Positions 7,443 to 16,118 of a stretch of 64,000 nucleotides of DNA are shown here, one piece after another (the stretch's first letter is position 1; each line of letters opens with the position of its first letter). The stretch is from JABDGV01 sp964577935 (lineage in GTDB: Bacteria > Chlamydiota > Chlamydiia > Chlamydiales > FEN-1388): contig CAZOAJ010000010.1 in NCBI GenBank assembly GCA_964577935.1, positions 13,564 through 77,563 on the forward strand. Reading direction: 5' to 3'. The notes under the pieces were generated by a model. The model searched no databases and had not been told where the DNA came from. It was given only the letters and a program-made list of their open reading frames with translations. The position numbers were made by a program, and so were the translations under genes.

Positions 7443-9071
7443 ATGGCACCGAAAGACATCAAATTTAAAGAAGAAGCACGACAAAAGATCTTGAAAGGCG
7501 TGCAAACTCTCTCTCAAGCAGTAAAAGTGACGCTTGGACCCAAAGGCAGAAACGTCATCATCGACAAAAGCTTTGGAGCCCCACACATCACGAAAGATGG
7601 CGTAACCGTCGCAAAAGAGATCGAACTTGAAGATAAGTTCGAAAATATGGGCGCGCAAATGGTGCGTGAAGTTGCAAGCAAAACTGCTGACAAAGCAGGC
7701 GATGGAACAACGACCGCAACTGTACTTGCTGAAGCTATCTACACAGAAGGCCTTCGAAATGTTGCAGCTGGTGCAAATCCTATGTCGCTCAAGCGCGGCA
7801 TGGAAAAGGCTTTGAAAGTTGTCGTTGAAGATCTTCAGAAGCGATCAAAAAAGATTAAAGATAAGAAAGAGATTGCTCAAGTTGCTACCATCTCTGCGAA
7901 TAGCGATTCAGAAATCGGTGAGATTATCGCCGAAGCTATTGACCGTGTTGGCAAAGAAGGGTCAATTACTGTCGAAGAAGGCAAAGGCTTTACCACAACT
8001 CTCGACGTAGTTGAAGGGATGAACTTTGACCGAGGATATCTTTCAGCTTACTTCATGACAAATCCTGAAACTCAAGAATGCGTACTTGAAGACGCCTATG
8101 TTCTCATCTATGAGAAGAAAATTTCAGGAATCAAGGATTTTATCCCTCTTCTTCAATCTGTTGCAGAATCAGGGAAACCACTCCTTATTATTGCTGAAGA
8201 TATTGAAGGCGAAGCACTTGCAACACTCGTTGTTAACAGGCTCCGCGCAGGTCTAAAAATCTGTGCCGTTAAAGCTCCAGGCTTTGGCGACAGAAGAAAA
8301 GCTATACTTCAAGATATAGCCGTTCTTACAGGCGGACAGTTCATTAGCGATGAGCTTGGACTCAAGCTTGAAAACGTCTCAGTGAATATGCTGGGCCGCG
8401 TCAAAAAAGCTATTATCAAGAAAGATGATACAACTCTTGTTGAAGGCCTTGGATCTAAGAAAGAAATTGAAGCTCGCTCAAATCAGATCCGTCAACAAAT
8501 TAAAGACGCAACCTCAGATTATGATCGCGAAAAGCTTCAAGAACGGCTCGCTAAACTCTCTGGCGGCGTTGCTGTCATACGAGTTGGTGCAGCGACTGAA
8601 ATTGAAATGAAAGAGAAGAAAGACCGAGTTGATGATGCTCAACATGCAACAGCTGCAGCTATCGAAGAAGGAATTCTTCCTGGCGGTGGAACAGCTTTCT
8701 TAAGATGCATCCCATCACTTAAAGCTTTTGCAGAAAAGCTTGATGGCGACGAACGAACAGGTGCCTTGATCATTGCAAAAGCATTGACATCCCCTCTTAG
8801 ACAGATCGTCGAAAATGCAGGCCTTGAAGGAGCTATCATCCAGCAAGAAGTTGAAAAACTTGGCGAAAATCATGGCTTTGACGCACGTGAAAGCAAGTAT
8901 GTAGACATGATTCAAGCTGGTATTCTCGACCCAACAAAGGTTGCTCGCTGCGCCCTTGAAAATGCAGTTTCTATTGCTGCAATGTTGATTACAACCGAAG
9001 CCGTTGTAGCCGATATGCCGCAAGATGAAAAAGCAGCTCCAGCCCATCAGCATGGCGGAATGGATTACTAA
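7443..9071 (+). CDS. groEL: Chaperonin GroEL
   Basis: Forms the double-ring folding chamber with GroES. Family hallmarks are LGPKGRNV, the ATP-binding AGDGTTTATVLAEAI (residues ~86 on), KAPGFGDRRKA, LSGGVAVIRVGA and GILPGGGTAFLR. Length (542 residues) is full. The C-terminal tail is short and His-containing (HQHGGMDY) rather than the Gly-Gly-Met repeat of many GroELs. It looks like the canonical groES-linked copy (GroEL1), not one of the diverged chlamydial paralogues. It is transcribed with groES and followed by a strong hairpin terminator. Confidence 0.98.
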   Translation: MAPKDIKFKEEARQKILKGVQTLSQAVKVTLGPKGRNVIIDKSFGAPHITKDGVTVAKEIELEDKFENMGAQMVREVASKTADKAGDGTTTATVLAEAIYTEGLRNVAAGANPMSLKRGMEKALKVVVEDLQKRSKKIKDKKEIAQVATISANSDSEIGEIIAEAIDRVGKEGSITVEEGKGFTTTLDVVEGMNFDRGYLSAYFMTNPETQECVLEDAYVLIYEKKISGIKDFIPLLQSVAESGKPLLIIAEDIEGEALATLVVNRLRAGLKICAVKAPGFGDRRKAILQDIAVLTGGQFISDELGLKLENVSVNMLGRVKKAIIKKDDTTLVEGLGSKKEIEARSNQIRQQIKDATSDYDREKLQERLAKLSGGVAVIRVGAATEIEMKEKKDRVDDAQHATAAAIEEGILPGGGTAFLRCIPSLKAFAEKLDGDERTGALIIAKALTSPLRQIVENAGLEGAIIQQEVEKLGENHGFDARESKYVDMIQAGILDPTKVARCALENAVSIAAMLITTEAVVADMPQDEKAAPAHQHGGMDY

Positions 9072-9121
9072 TCCATTTTGCAAATTCAGTCTATAGGTCT
9101 ATAAAAACGACCAATAAGCTC

Positions 9122-9151
9122 AGCCTCCGGTGCATTATACCGGAGGCTTTC
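9122..9151 (+). terminator. Hairpin terminator after groEL
   Basis: A perfect 10-bp stem AGCCTCCGGT (9122-9131) with ACCGGAGGCT (9139-9148) around a 7-base loop, followed by a short T-run (TTT then CG). The tail is weak, but the stem is GC-rich and sits 50 bases after the groEL stop. It also lies at the end of the convergent gene at 9186 and may serve both strands. Confidence 0.75.
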
Positions 9152-9185
9152 GTGACTTAAAAATGAATATACAAACTGTGAAGCC

Positions 9186-10343
9186 TCACAGATAATCTAG
9201 ATCAAATTTCAAACTTTCTGCATTTTTCGTTTGAGACATGAGTGTTTTACGCTCATCGGCTAAGGCTTTAAGGCGCTGATCTTGTTGAAGCTCAAGGGAT
9301 GCGAATTGAAGAGCGTCTGGATTTTGATGCACTGCTTCTGCGACAATCAACCGACTTTTTTTAAAATCTTCTGAAAGATACTGTAAAACCAACCCATTCT
9401 CCTGAACAGCTCGCAATGCAAGTGATTTATCTCCTAAAAGTTGAGAATTTAGAGTGATGCATTGAGGATCCGTAGAAAGGTGTTTTAATATCAAAAAAGG
9501 ACTTGGTGCTAATTGATTATAAACTCTCAAAAAATCAATCTCTTCTTTGACGAGGGTAATATCGCATTCGTAGTTACAGAGTTCATTGAGCCAACTTTTT
9601 TTGCTATGTACATTCGACACCTGGGCTACGACAAGTTTAGGTGCAACAATGGATACAAAACACTCAATAAAGGAGGAGAGATTTTCGACAGCGCTTTGTA
9701 AATGCATATTGATTTTGGAAAAGTAGATCTTTTCAATCTCTTTTTTTCTCTCATCCATTGCTTTGGAAAAAGGAGACCGCTCAAACAAACTTCTTCCACT
9801 TCTCATCTTTTCTCTTATGCTAAGAGGCCTCTTCAATACACATACTTCACATCCAATCTGTGCGAACATAAAATAGTCGAATCGTCTTTGATATGCTTCA
9901 CTTAAACTGAAATATACCCTTGGATCATGCAAAAGAGCTTCTCGAACGATCAATGTACTTTCTTTCAACTCATCAGGCAAACCTTGATATCGAGTATCTA
10001 AATATTCGCTTAAGTAGGCAAGAACCACTTCAGGCTCATTTTTTAACCTTGCATTTAAGGAAGCATAGAAACTTCGATGCAAAGGAACTCTTTTACAAGC
10101 GGTGCTGATTGAACAGTAGCGCCTGCCTATTGAAAGCATCATTTTTGATGCTCGTTCAAGGCTTGCGTGTTCTTGAGGAAGGCTTCTGGCAAAAATTTCT
10201 CCGATAATATCCTCTGGAAGCTGCGATAGCTTTGCTGGCTGGTTCTGCAAATGTATTTCTGGATTCGGGATATTGATCTCCGATACCTGAAGAGAGGCAA
10301 ATCGGTTAGTTACATCATCCAAAACGAAATTAGATAAACTCAC
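9186..10343 (-). CDS. F-box-like protein with DUF4116-type repeats, candidate effector
   Basis: A 385-residue protein of eukaryotic-like design. Residues ~39-60 (LSQLPEDIIGEIFARSL) resemble the start of an F-box, the motif that links a protein to Skp1 in host SCF ubiquitin ligases. Two later stretches look like DUF4116 repeats: around STLIVREALLHDPRVYFSLS and, near residues 300-355, LALRAVQENGLVLQYLSEDF followed by another partial unit. DUF4116 repeats are common in amoeba-associated chlamydiae and giant viruses. No signal peptide is visible, which fits type III secretion, though that is inference. It is a single gene, convergent with groEL. Confidence 0.72.
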   Translation of the reverse strand: MSLSNFVLDDVTNRFASLQVSEINIPNPEIHLQNQPAKLSQLPEDIIGEIFARSLPQEHASLERASKMMLSIGRRYCSISTACKRVPLHRSFYASLNARLKNEPEVVLAYLSEYLDTRYQGLPDELKESTLIVREALLHDPRVYFSLSEAYQRRFDYFMFAQIGCEVCVLKRPLSIREKMRSGRSLFERSPFSKAMDERKKEIEKIYFSKINMHLQSAVENLSSFIECFVSIVAPKLVVAQVSNVHSKKSWLNELCNYECDITLVKEEIDFLRVYNQLAPSPFLILKHLSTDPQCITLNSQLLGDKSLALRAVQENGLVLQYLSEDFKKSRLIVAEAVHQNPDALQFASLELQQDQRLKALADERKTLMSQTKNAESLKFDLDYL

Positions 10344-10496
10344 AAGGTGTCTCCGGAAACAACTATTGTTACCAAAAATAGATTCAGACTTATGCTCCTG
10401 GCATTCAATTTCAATCTATCTTTTTAAATTTTCTCTCTATGATTAAGAGGCAAGTTTGGTTATAAAGAGTATTACATTAAGCGTGGACAAGGCCAA

Positions 10497-11186
10497 GTGA
10501 ACAAGACTAACATGAAGCGGTGGATACTTTTCTTTCTCATCTTTATCGCTATTTTAGCGGTGAGTTTCTGGAGTTTTCTTTACATAAAACGAGTCTCATT
10601 CATCGAATCAGCTCTTCAACAAAAAACCTCTCTTCAATGTTCAATTAAAGATGTGGAAATTGGTTTTCGCCAAACAAGGCTGCAAGGACTTTCGTGCTCA
10701 CTACCAGATAGTTCATCACTAACCATCTCACAGCTTGATATCGACCTCTCACTTTTTAAGGTAATTTTTTGGCTGCTGAATCCATTTGAACAATCGATGG
10801 AAACAGGAAAATGGAAAGGACTCGATATTGCCCTTCATGTCCATGCAACAAGTCCAAATTTCTCTCAGAATGGCTGGAAAGAATGGATCGATCAAGTTTC
10901 AATGACGAAATCAACTGTCGGTTGCCTGCGAATTCACAATATTGACCTCAAAAAGGTTCAGGTAACTATCAAAAACGAATCTTTAGGAAGTGCTCTTCTA
11001 GAAGTTCCTCCGTTTACCGCAAAGGTCGTCTTCGCACGTGAAGATATCTCCCTTCAAGCAACCCTTGCAGAAACCGTAACAAACCTTCTTGAAGAGGTTT
11101 CTTTGACTCTCGGGATTTCAACACTTATTTCCGATGAAAAAACAACGCCAACAAAGACAGAAACTCCTCCACCAAAACCCACTTAA
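10497..11186 (+). CDS. Single-span membrane-anchored protein, AsmA-like N-terminus
   Basis: A 229-residue protein starting at GTG (10497) with AAGG in front; an ATG at 10512 is an alternative. Residues 8-29 form one membrane anchor, followed by YIKRVSFIESALQQKTSLQCSIKDVEIGF spread over two beta strands. That pattern (anchor, then 'L...T..S..I..V.IGF') resembles the beginning of AsmA/DUF748-type proteins, which act in envelope lipid handling, but the rest of that family is missing. The C-terminal tail is Pro/Thr/Lys-rich. The function is unknown, and the AsmA comparison is only suggestive. Confidence 0.7.
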   Translation: MNKTNMKRWILFFLIFIAILAVSFWSFLYIKRVSFIESALQQKTSLQCSIKDVEIGFRQTRLQGLSCSLPDSSSLTISQLDIDLSLFKVIFWLLNPFEQSMETGKWKGLDIALHVHATSPNFSQNGWKEWIDQVSMTKSTVGCLRIHNIDLKKVQVTIKNESLGSALLEVPPFTAKVVFAREDISLQATLAETVTNLLEEVSLTLGISTLISDEKTTPTKTETPPPKPT

Positions 11187-11355
11187 AAGGAAATTGAAGG
11201 GCATTAAGCAGTAAGAACATCCCTTGTTGTCTAAGTCGTTTTCATCACACTAACAGGAACAATATTGTTTCTCACTAGCCATTCACCGTATTTCTTTCTT
11301 GCAATTCTGTTAATTATACACCATACAGAAGGACTACCTCTTAGGTTTTGTAGAC

Positions 11356-12207
11356 ATGTCTCTTAATCGCATTAACAATAACACTTCAGACAATCTCAAA
11401 AAATTCTTGAATGACTATGAGAAAGAAAGAAAAGATGTTAACGGCAGAACCATAAAATGGATTAAAGTTGAACGTTCAGGTCAACAACAATGCCTCGTAA
11501 TTCAAGAAATTACCATATGGGATCGGATTTTACATTTTTTGGGTATAGGCGGATTCTCTAAACAAGCCATCACTGAGTTTTTTATAGAAAATGTGCCTGC
11601 AACCATATCAAATGAATTACATCGACACAAAAAAGAGTCAACAAAATCCCTGATTTCTTTGGTTTATGAGAAGTTAAACGACATCTCCTGTCAATCTATT
11701 CCTGCTCCTCAATATCAAATCTCATCACCACCATCGATGGATCTAAAAGCAGCAATTCCTCTAGAGGACATTGAAAATGAAAATATCCCTTCGAATGATG
11801 CCAACTCCGATACACTCATTAACGTCAATGCCCAGCCTGCTCATGCTTCTTCATCTAAAACACCATCACCAATGCCACTAGCGGCTAATCTAAGCTCCGA
11901 GAACCCTAGTTTAGAAATTGACACAAAAGAAACAAATCTCCTAAAGGCTCTTGAAAATGCAAAAAAAGACTCAAATGATGACAGCCTCAATAAACTCATC
12001 AATGAATTTAATGAACTTTTAAACTCTACAAGAAACCATCTAGTATCGATTGGATCTACAGATCAATACAGCGAGAACACACCAAGTGATCTCAGGCTGT
12101 TTACAAGACTTGAAGCCCTTCGAGAAGTAAAAAATTTTTTTAAGTACTCTGAGAATAATCCAGAGGTCAACAAAAAAAGCCGCAGCATTGAAAAAAGCTA
12201 TCAATGA
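11356..12207 (+). pseudogene. N-terminal part of a frameshifted long gene
   Basis: Encodes 283 residues from the ATG at 11356 and stops shortly after an A7 run at 12172-12178. The last residues after the run are irregular, while deleting one A joins the frame directly to the downstream 517-codon frame as EVNKKAAALKKAINDW, a smooth helical sequence. The two parts together would give one protein of about 794 residues. The visible N-terminal part is mostly polar, with a low-complexity Ser/Pro/Asn linker around residues 115-190. I do not recognise the family. Either the gene is broken, or the frame is restored by polymerase slippage, or there is a sequencing error. Confidence 0.65.
12172..12178 (+). 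repeat. A7 homopolymer at the frame break
   Basis: Seven A residues preceded by GTCAAC and followed by GCCGCAG. With six A residues the 283-codon and 517-codon frames fuse without any stop, so this tract is the most likely point of the frameshift. Confidence 0.75.
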
Positions 12208-13741
12208 CTGGAAATCACTCGTCAAAGCCCATCAAGCACTTTCAGCCATACGCGATTTTAGCGAATATCTGCGACACGAAGACGACAAGCTCTCAACCCT
12301 CTTTAAGCAGGGGCATGATAAAATCAGCCAAAAAGAAGATAGGCTTCGTAATATAGGATTTAGATTTAAAGAATTTGTTAAAGATACCATTTTTACTGGT
12401 GAAAGCTCCCGTATTCCTTACAAATCGTACGAAAGTCTTATCAAGGCCAAACAAACCTCTGAATGGAATGACAAGCTCTCAAATATCAGAAAAAAAATCT
12501 TTTTATCTCAAAGAGAGATAGAACGCTCTGTTCCTAAGGAACTTAGGAATCGAGAAATAAAATGGGTTTCAGGGAACTCAAGCTCAGCACTCCCAGTCAT
12601 CATTAATAAAATTATAAAAGAAGTAAATAAACCTGCTCTTATTCCCACCGGAAAATTAATTGCTCACGATATCGTTCCTCTTTCTGGTGAACTTATGATG
12701 GGAATCTCTAAATCAGGCGTGAATCGCAACCATTTATCAGGAGTTACTTTTGACCATTTTCATGGGTCCGTACAATATGCTCGAGCAAGTGGATTCCAAG
12801 CAAACTTAACCGTTGAAATTAATCTCTTGAAAGAGATTGGGATTGGGTACCGTCAGGTATCATTTCTCCTTAGGATGAAAATAGCAGCTATGCGCTGCCG
12901 GCTCCTCAACTGTGAACCTAAAATTTTGCAAGAACTTTATGATCTGTTGAAGCAAGCATACGAAGACAATCCAAATAAATTGGAGTCGGAACCAAAAGGT
13001 TTTAAAGATGCTGCATTTCGTCTCGGAAAGGAAATTGCGATTACATCCCCAAAACCCGTATCACAAAAGCTAAAAGAAGGTGATATAGTCCTTTATGGAG
13101 AATCAAATCCAAAACAGATTGCAATAGTCGAACGTATCAGAAGCAATGGTAATCCCATAATCTATCTATCCAGATCTGATACCAGAGAAATAATCAATCA
13201 TCAAAGAGCAATCTTTGAATGCCCATCAGATCAAATAGACAGAATACAACTAACTGAAGATGAATTGATCGAGGGAAGAAAGAAACTTACTGACCTCAGG
13301 ATTGATTTTGCCTTCAGAGAAGCATATGAATCGCTCGCCGAAATCCTTGATCCACAAAATCAATCGATCTCCCCTCTTAATTTTGACAACGAAGAAATGG
13401 GATTTATTGAATCCCCAATTCCACTTGTATGGGCCTCTACAACGGCGCAAGAAAAGCAATTTAAACTCGTACGGTCAGATATTAAGGGAGAGAAAGCAAT
13501 AGAAGGAGTGATGCTTCTTGGTAAAGATCTCCAATACGTTTTTACAGACTCTGAACATGTTGAAAAAATCCAGACATACCTCGATAAAAAACTCAATCCC
13601 CACAAGCAAAAAGTACATGTACTCAGTATGGAGGCCGCAGCTTTTCTTTTCTCACAACGCGTTGAATACAACGGATATTGCCACTATATGAAGTCATGGC
13701 ATGAGGAATTCGTACTCTCTCGGAACAACAAACGCAACTGA
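12188..13741 (+). pseudogene. C-terminal part of the frameshifted long gene
   Basis: Open for 517 codons from a TTG at 12188, with no convincing ribosome-binding site of its own, which supports it being the continuation of the gene at 11356. The middle contains a well-ordered region (AHDIVPLSGELMMGISKSG, then HFHGSVQYARASGF) and a predicted beta-rich part (KLKEGDIVLYGESNPKQIAI) that could be a small barrel. The C-terminus has VHVLSMEAAAFLFSQRVEY. No known catalytic motif stands out and I cannot assign a family; a secreted host-interaction protein is possible from the setting. If TTG is a real start, it is a separate gene. Confidence 0.65.
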
Positions 13742-13779
13742 ACTACCCACTCTACCTTGAGAAAAGATACATATTTTGC

Positions 13780-13809
13780 TTGCACGGAAATACGTCTGTC
13801 GATTAGAGT
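13780..13809 (+). promoter_or_regulatory. Possible promoter for tRNA-Asn
   Basis: TTGCAC at 13780-13785 and TAGAGT at 13804-13809, separated by 18 bases, resemble a sigma70/sigma66-type promoter. It would start transcription about 12 bases before the mature tRNA. The -10 box is imperfect. Confidence 0.4.
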
Positions 13810-13827
13810 ATCGCCCAAGATAATTGA

Positions 13828-13899
13828 TCCGGAATAGCTCAGCGGTAGAGCAGTGGACTGTTAATCCATTGGTCGTAGGTTCAAATCCTACTTCCGGAG
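13828..13899 (+). tRNA. tRNA-Asn (GTT)
   Basis: A complete cloverleaf: acceptor TCCGGAA (13828-13834) pairs with TTCCGGA (13892-13898), the D arm is GCTC-AGCGGTA-GAGC, the anticodon loop CTGTTAATC gives GTT, and the T arm has GTAGG-TTCAAAT-CCTAC. The discriminator is G and CCA is not encoded. GTT reads the Asn codons AAC/AAU. Confidence 0.97.
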
Positions 13900-13906
13900 A
13901 CAATTT

Positions 13907-13949
13907 AAAAGGCAGCTACAACATAAGTTGTAACTGCCTTTTTTGTTTA
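13907..13949 (+). terminator. Rho-independent terminator after tRNA-Asn
   Basis: AAAGGCAG-C-TACAAC (13908-13922) pairs with GTTGTA-A-CTGCCTTT (13927-13941) around an ATAA loop with one C/A mismatch, followed by a run of T. Its place directly after the tRNA makes it the tRNA terminator. Confidence 0.9.
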
Positions 13950-14000
13950 TGGCGGACCGATGTCACTCTCAGCTCACTCCTGCCTTGGCCATAATGTGAT

Positions 14001-14450
14001 CTATTTTTCCACACTTCTTTTTTTGACAAGCTCTTCAAAAATTTTGAATTTTTGCTCCTGTTCTTCCTCGAGAGACCAAGTGTCCACTTCTAGCAAATCA
14101 ATTTGCTGCTCAAGGCAAATTGTCAACAGCTTGCTCCAGAGTCCCTGCTTATCACTCAAGTAGTAAAAACTTGATAGTCGATCTATAACACTCTCCATCG
14201 GCTTTAACAGCTTAATTGTTCCGAGGCAACTCACAATACTGAGGAATCTTTGCCCAGTCAATCATAGCGGCTTTCCTTGTCGTCTTGGTCTTTTCCTGAT
14301 GGTGGGCTCATAATATTTCTCACGAATTTGTTCAGGAAAAAACGTATCGGCTTTTTTTAAAAAAGGCTTCCAACTCGACCAAAAATGGGTATCGTGGGTT
14401 AAGTCGATTGTCAATTCTACTTTTCTTATTGTGCCTTAAGAAAAAATTCT
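14001..14450 (-). pseudogene. Decayed coding remnant
   Basis: Minus-strand frames here look like pieces of a former gene. One stretch of about 57 codons (KVELTIDLTHDTHFWSSWK at its start, RKRPRRQGKPL at its end) has no proper start and ends in TGA at about 14265. The same frame continues as a second stretch of about 86 codons rich in Leu, Gln and Glu, down to 14001. The basic RKRPRR segment and the fragmentation would suit a transposase relic, but I do not recognise a family and no terminal inverted repeats were found. It may also be chance open reading. Confidence 0.3.
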
Positions 14451-14460
14451 GATAGCATCG

Positions 14461-14862
14461 AGTTTGTGTTATTGTTTTTCAACTATCGCTCATGGATTTA
14501 GCCATGAGAGCGGGTAAATAACGTATGAAATGTGTAGATAACCAAGCAGATCTTCTTATCTCAAGAAGCATTATGTCCATTCGGCATAAAGCTGCAGGTT
14601 TTACGTGCACGTGTTCAACACGTTAATTTCTGTTGCCCGCTCCACATATTCGTCATTTATACATAGATCTAATTAGGTAGTCATTCTTGAGGTAAAGAGC
14701 GCTATTCTTAAGTCTCTTCTCTTAAGATCTCTCCAAATTAGCCCATCATCTACTGATGAGTTTCCGTGCTCTCCTAGCATATCTATGTCATATTACCTGA
14801 ATACGCATCAGCGGGCCGAAATTGATTGATTCATTTTTTGAACATACTTACTTTTAGAGGTA
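14461..14862. other. Gene-free stretch with several potential RNA hairpins
   Basis: No credible coding frame is visible between the decayed remnant and brnQ. It holds CTCATGG/CCATGAG (14489-14495 and 14502-14508), a long-range pairing described separately, TCTTAAG/CTTAAGA (14706-14712 and 14721-14727), and CATCA/TGATG (14744-14748 and 14754-14758). These may belong to a small RNA or to the leader of brnQ. No riboswitch class was recognised. Confidence 0.4.
14506..14642 (+). ncRNA. Possible structured small RNA
   Basis: GAGCGGGTAA near the 5' end can pair with TTGCCCGCTC ending near 14642 (10 bp with one G-U), and just inside it TAACGT pairs with ACGTTA. The enclosed ~100 bases can form CTTCTT/AAGAAG and TTATG/CATAA hairpins, giving a closed multi-branch shape. 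It does not match tmRNA, SRP RNA, RNase P RNA or 6S RNA signatures that I know. The strand is a guess because the pairings work on both strands. Confidence is low because folding was done by eye. Confidence 0.25.
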
Positions 14863-16035
14863 ATGATGAAAGGTAATCAGAATTCGGGAGTGCTTGCGGC
14901 AGGACTTGCTCTCTTTTCAATGTTTTTTGGAGCAGGCGACTTGATCTGGCCGCTTATTCTTGGCGGATCTTCAGGTGACATGAATTTTTATGCAGTACTC
15001 GGACTCCTTATAACCGGAGTAACTCTTCCCCTGCTTGGACTTATTTCCATGATGCTCTTCCATGGTGATTACAAAACATTTTTTGGAACAATAGGAAAGA
15101 CTCCATCTCTCATTCTTATCCTTATTATTCAAGCAATCTTAGGACCTATCGGCTCGATTCCGCGACTAATCACTCTCTCGCATGCAACGCTTGCCCCCTA
15201 TCTTCCTACTGAGATTTCACTCTTACTCTTTAGTATACTAGCATCTCTGCTGCTTGCCTGCTTTTGTCTGAAGCCACAAGGGGTCGTAAATCTTCTTGGT
15301 CTTGTTCTCACCCCATGCCTACTGATCACACTCGGAGCCATATTAACTTTTGGCTTCTGGAATCACCCAGAACCTCAACATATTGAATACACAGCTTCAC
15401 AATCATTTTTGAATGGACTCTCGGTTGGTTATAACACACTCGATTTAATCGCATCCTTTATCTTTGCACCCTTAGTTCTCACTCACTTTATAAAGGGCGA
15501 CGGAGAACCGAGCAAAAAAACCTCAAGCAAAGATCTTTTCCACAAGATGGTAAAAGCTAGCTTTATTGCAGCAGCCCTCCTTGGACTCATGTACCTCGGA
15601 TTGACCTATGTTTCATCCTACCATACACCGCTCTTAGATCTACACCATAAGCCGGAAGAACGACTTTCTCGAATTGCTCTTCTTCTCTTGGGACCTTCTG
15701 GAGCATTACTCTCCTGTATTGCCGTGGCTCTTACATGCTTAACCACTGCAATCCCATTGGTTTCAATCTGCTCAAACTACATAAGAGACGATATCTTTCA
15801 AGGGAAAATAGGCCCCTCTATTCCCCTCTTTATAACTCTTAGTATCTCTTGTTTGATTGCAAACATAGGCTTCATGGGAATAGCAGGGATGCTTTCGCCA
15901 ATTTTACAGATTCTATGCCCTTCGCTCATCGTCCTTAGCATCTTGAACATTCTCAATAAGCTATACGAAACACGAATATCGAAAGTGCCTGTCCTTGCGA
16001 CCTTTGCAATCTCAACGCTAAGCCATGTTTTGTAG
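14863..16035 (+). CDS. brnQ: Branched-chain amino acid transporter, BrnQ/LIVCS family
   Basis: A sodium-coupled importer of Leu, Ile and Val in the inner membrane. The N-terminus LAAGLALFSMFFGAGDLIWP is the family signature (GLALFAMFFGAGNLIFP), and GPIGSIPRL is also typical. Many hydrophobic spans are spread through the 390 residues; family members usually have 12 spans and about 430 residues, so this is a little short at the C-terminus. Two adjacent ATG codons (14863 and 14866) follow AGAGG. Uptake of host amino acids suits an intracellular bacterium; Chlamydia trachomatis has brnQ (CT554). It is convergent with the large gene at 16119. Confidence 0.93.
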   Translation: MMKGNQNSGVLAAGLALFSMFFGAGDLIWPLILGGSSGDMNFYAVLGLLITGVTLPLLGLISMMLFHGDYKTFFGTIGKTPSLILILIIQAILGPIGSIPRLITLSHATLAPYLPTEISLLLFSILASLLLACFCLKPQGVVNLLGLVLTPCLLITLGAILTFGFWNHPEPQHIEYTASQSFLNGLSVGYNTLDLIASFIFAPLVLTHFIKGDGEPSKKTSSKDLFHKMVKASFIAAALLGLMYLGLTYVSSYHTPLLDLHHKPEERLSRIALLLLGPSGALLSCIAVALTCLTTAIPLVSICSNYIRDDIFQGKIGPSIPLFITLSISCLIANIGFMGIAGMLSPILQILCPSLIVLSILNILNKLYETRISKVPVLATFAISTLSHVL

Positions 16036-16042
16036 AAAAAGC

Positions 16043-16076
16043 AGCATCCTTGCCAACCAAGCTGGACAAGGATGCT
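16043..16076 (-). terminator. Hairpin terminator between convergent genes
   Basis: AGCATCCTTG (16043-16052) pairs with CAAGGATGCT (16067-16076) with a 14-base loop. Read on the minus strand the stem is followed by GCTTTTTC, so it best fits as the terminator of the minus-strand gene ending at 16119; it may also stop brnQ transcripts. Confidence 0.7.
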
Positions 16077-16118
16077 ATACATTCTTTATGCTATTTGATG
16101 GTGGCGATGAAGATTAAG

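Noticed and set aside
13960..14163. 67-codon plus-strand frame after the tRNA terminator
   Set aside because: Ser/Cys/Leu-rich shadow of a Lys/Glu/Gln-rich minus-strand frame, with no ribosome-binding site.
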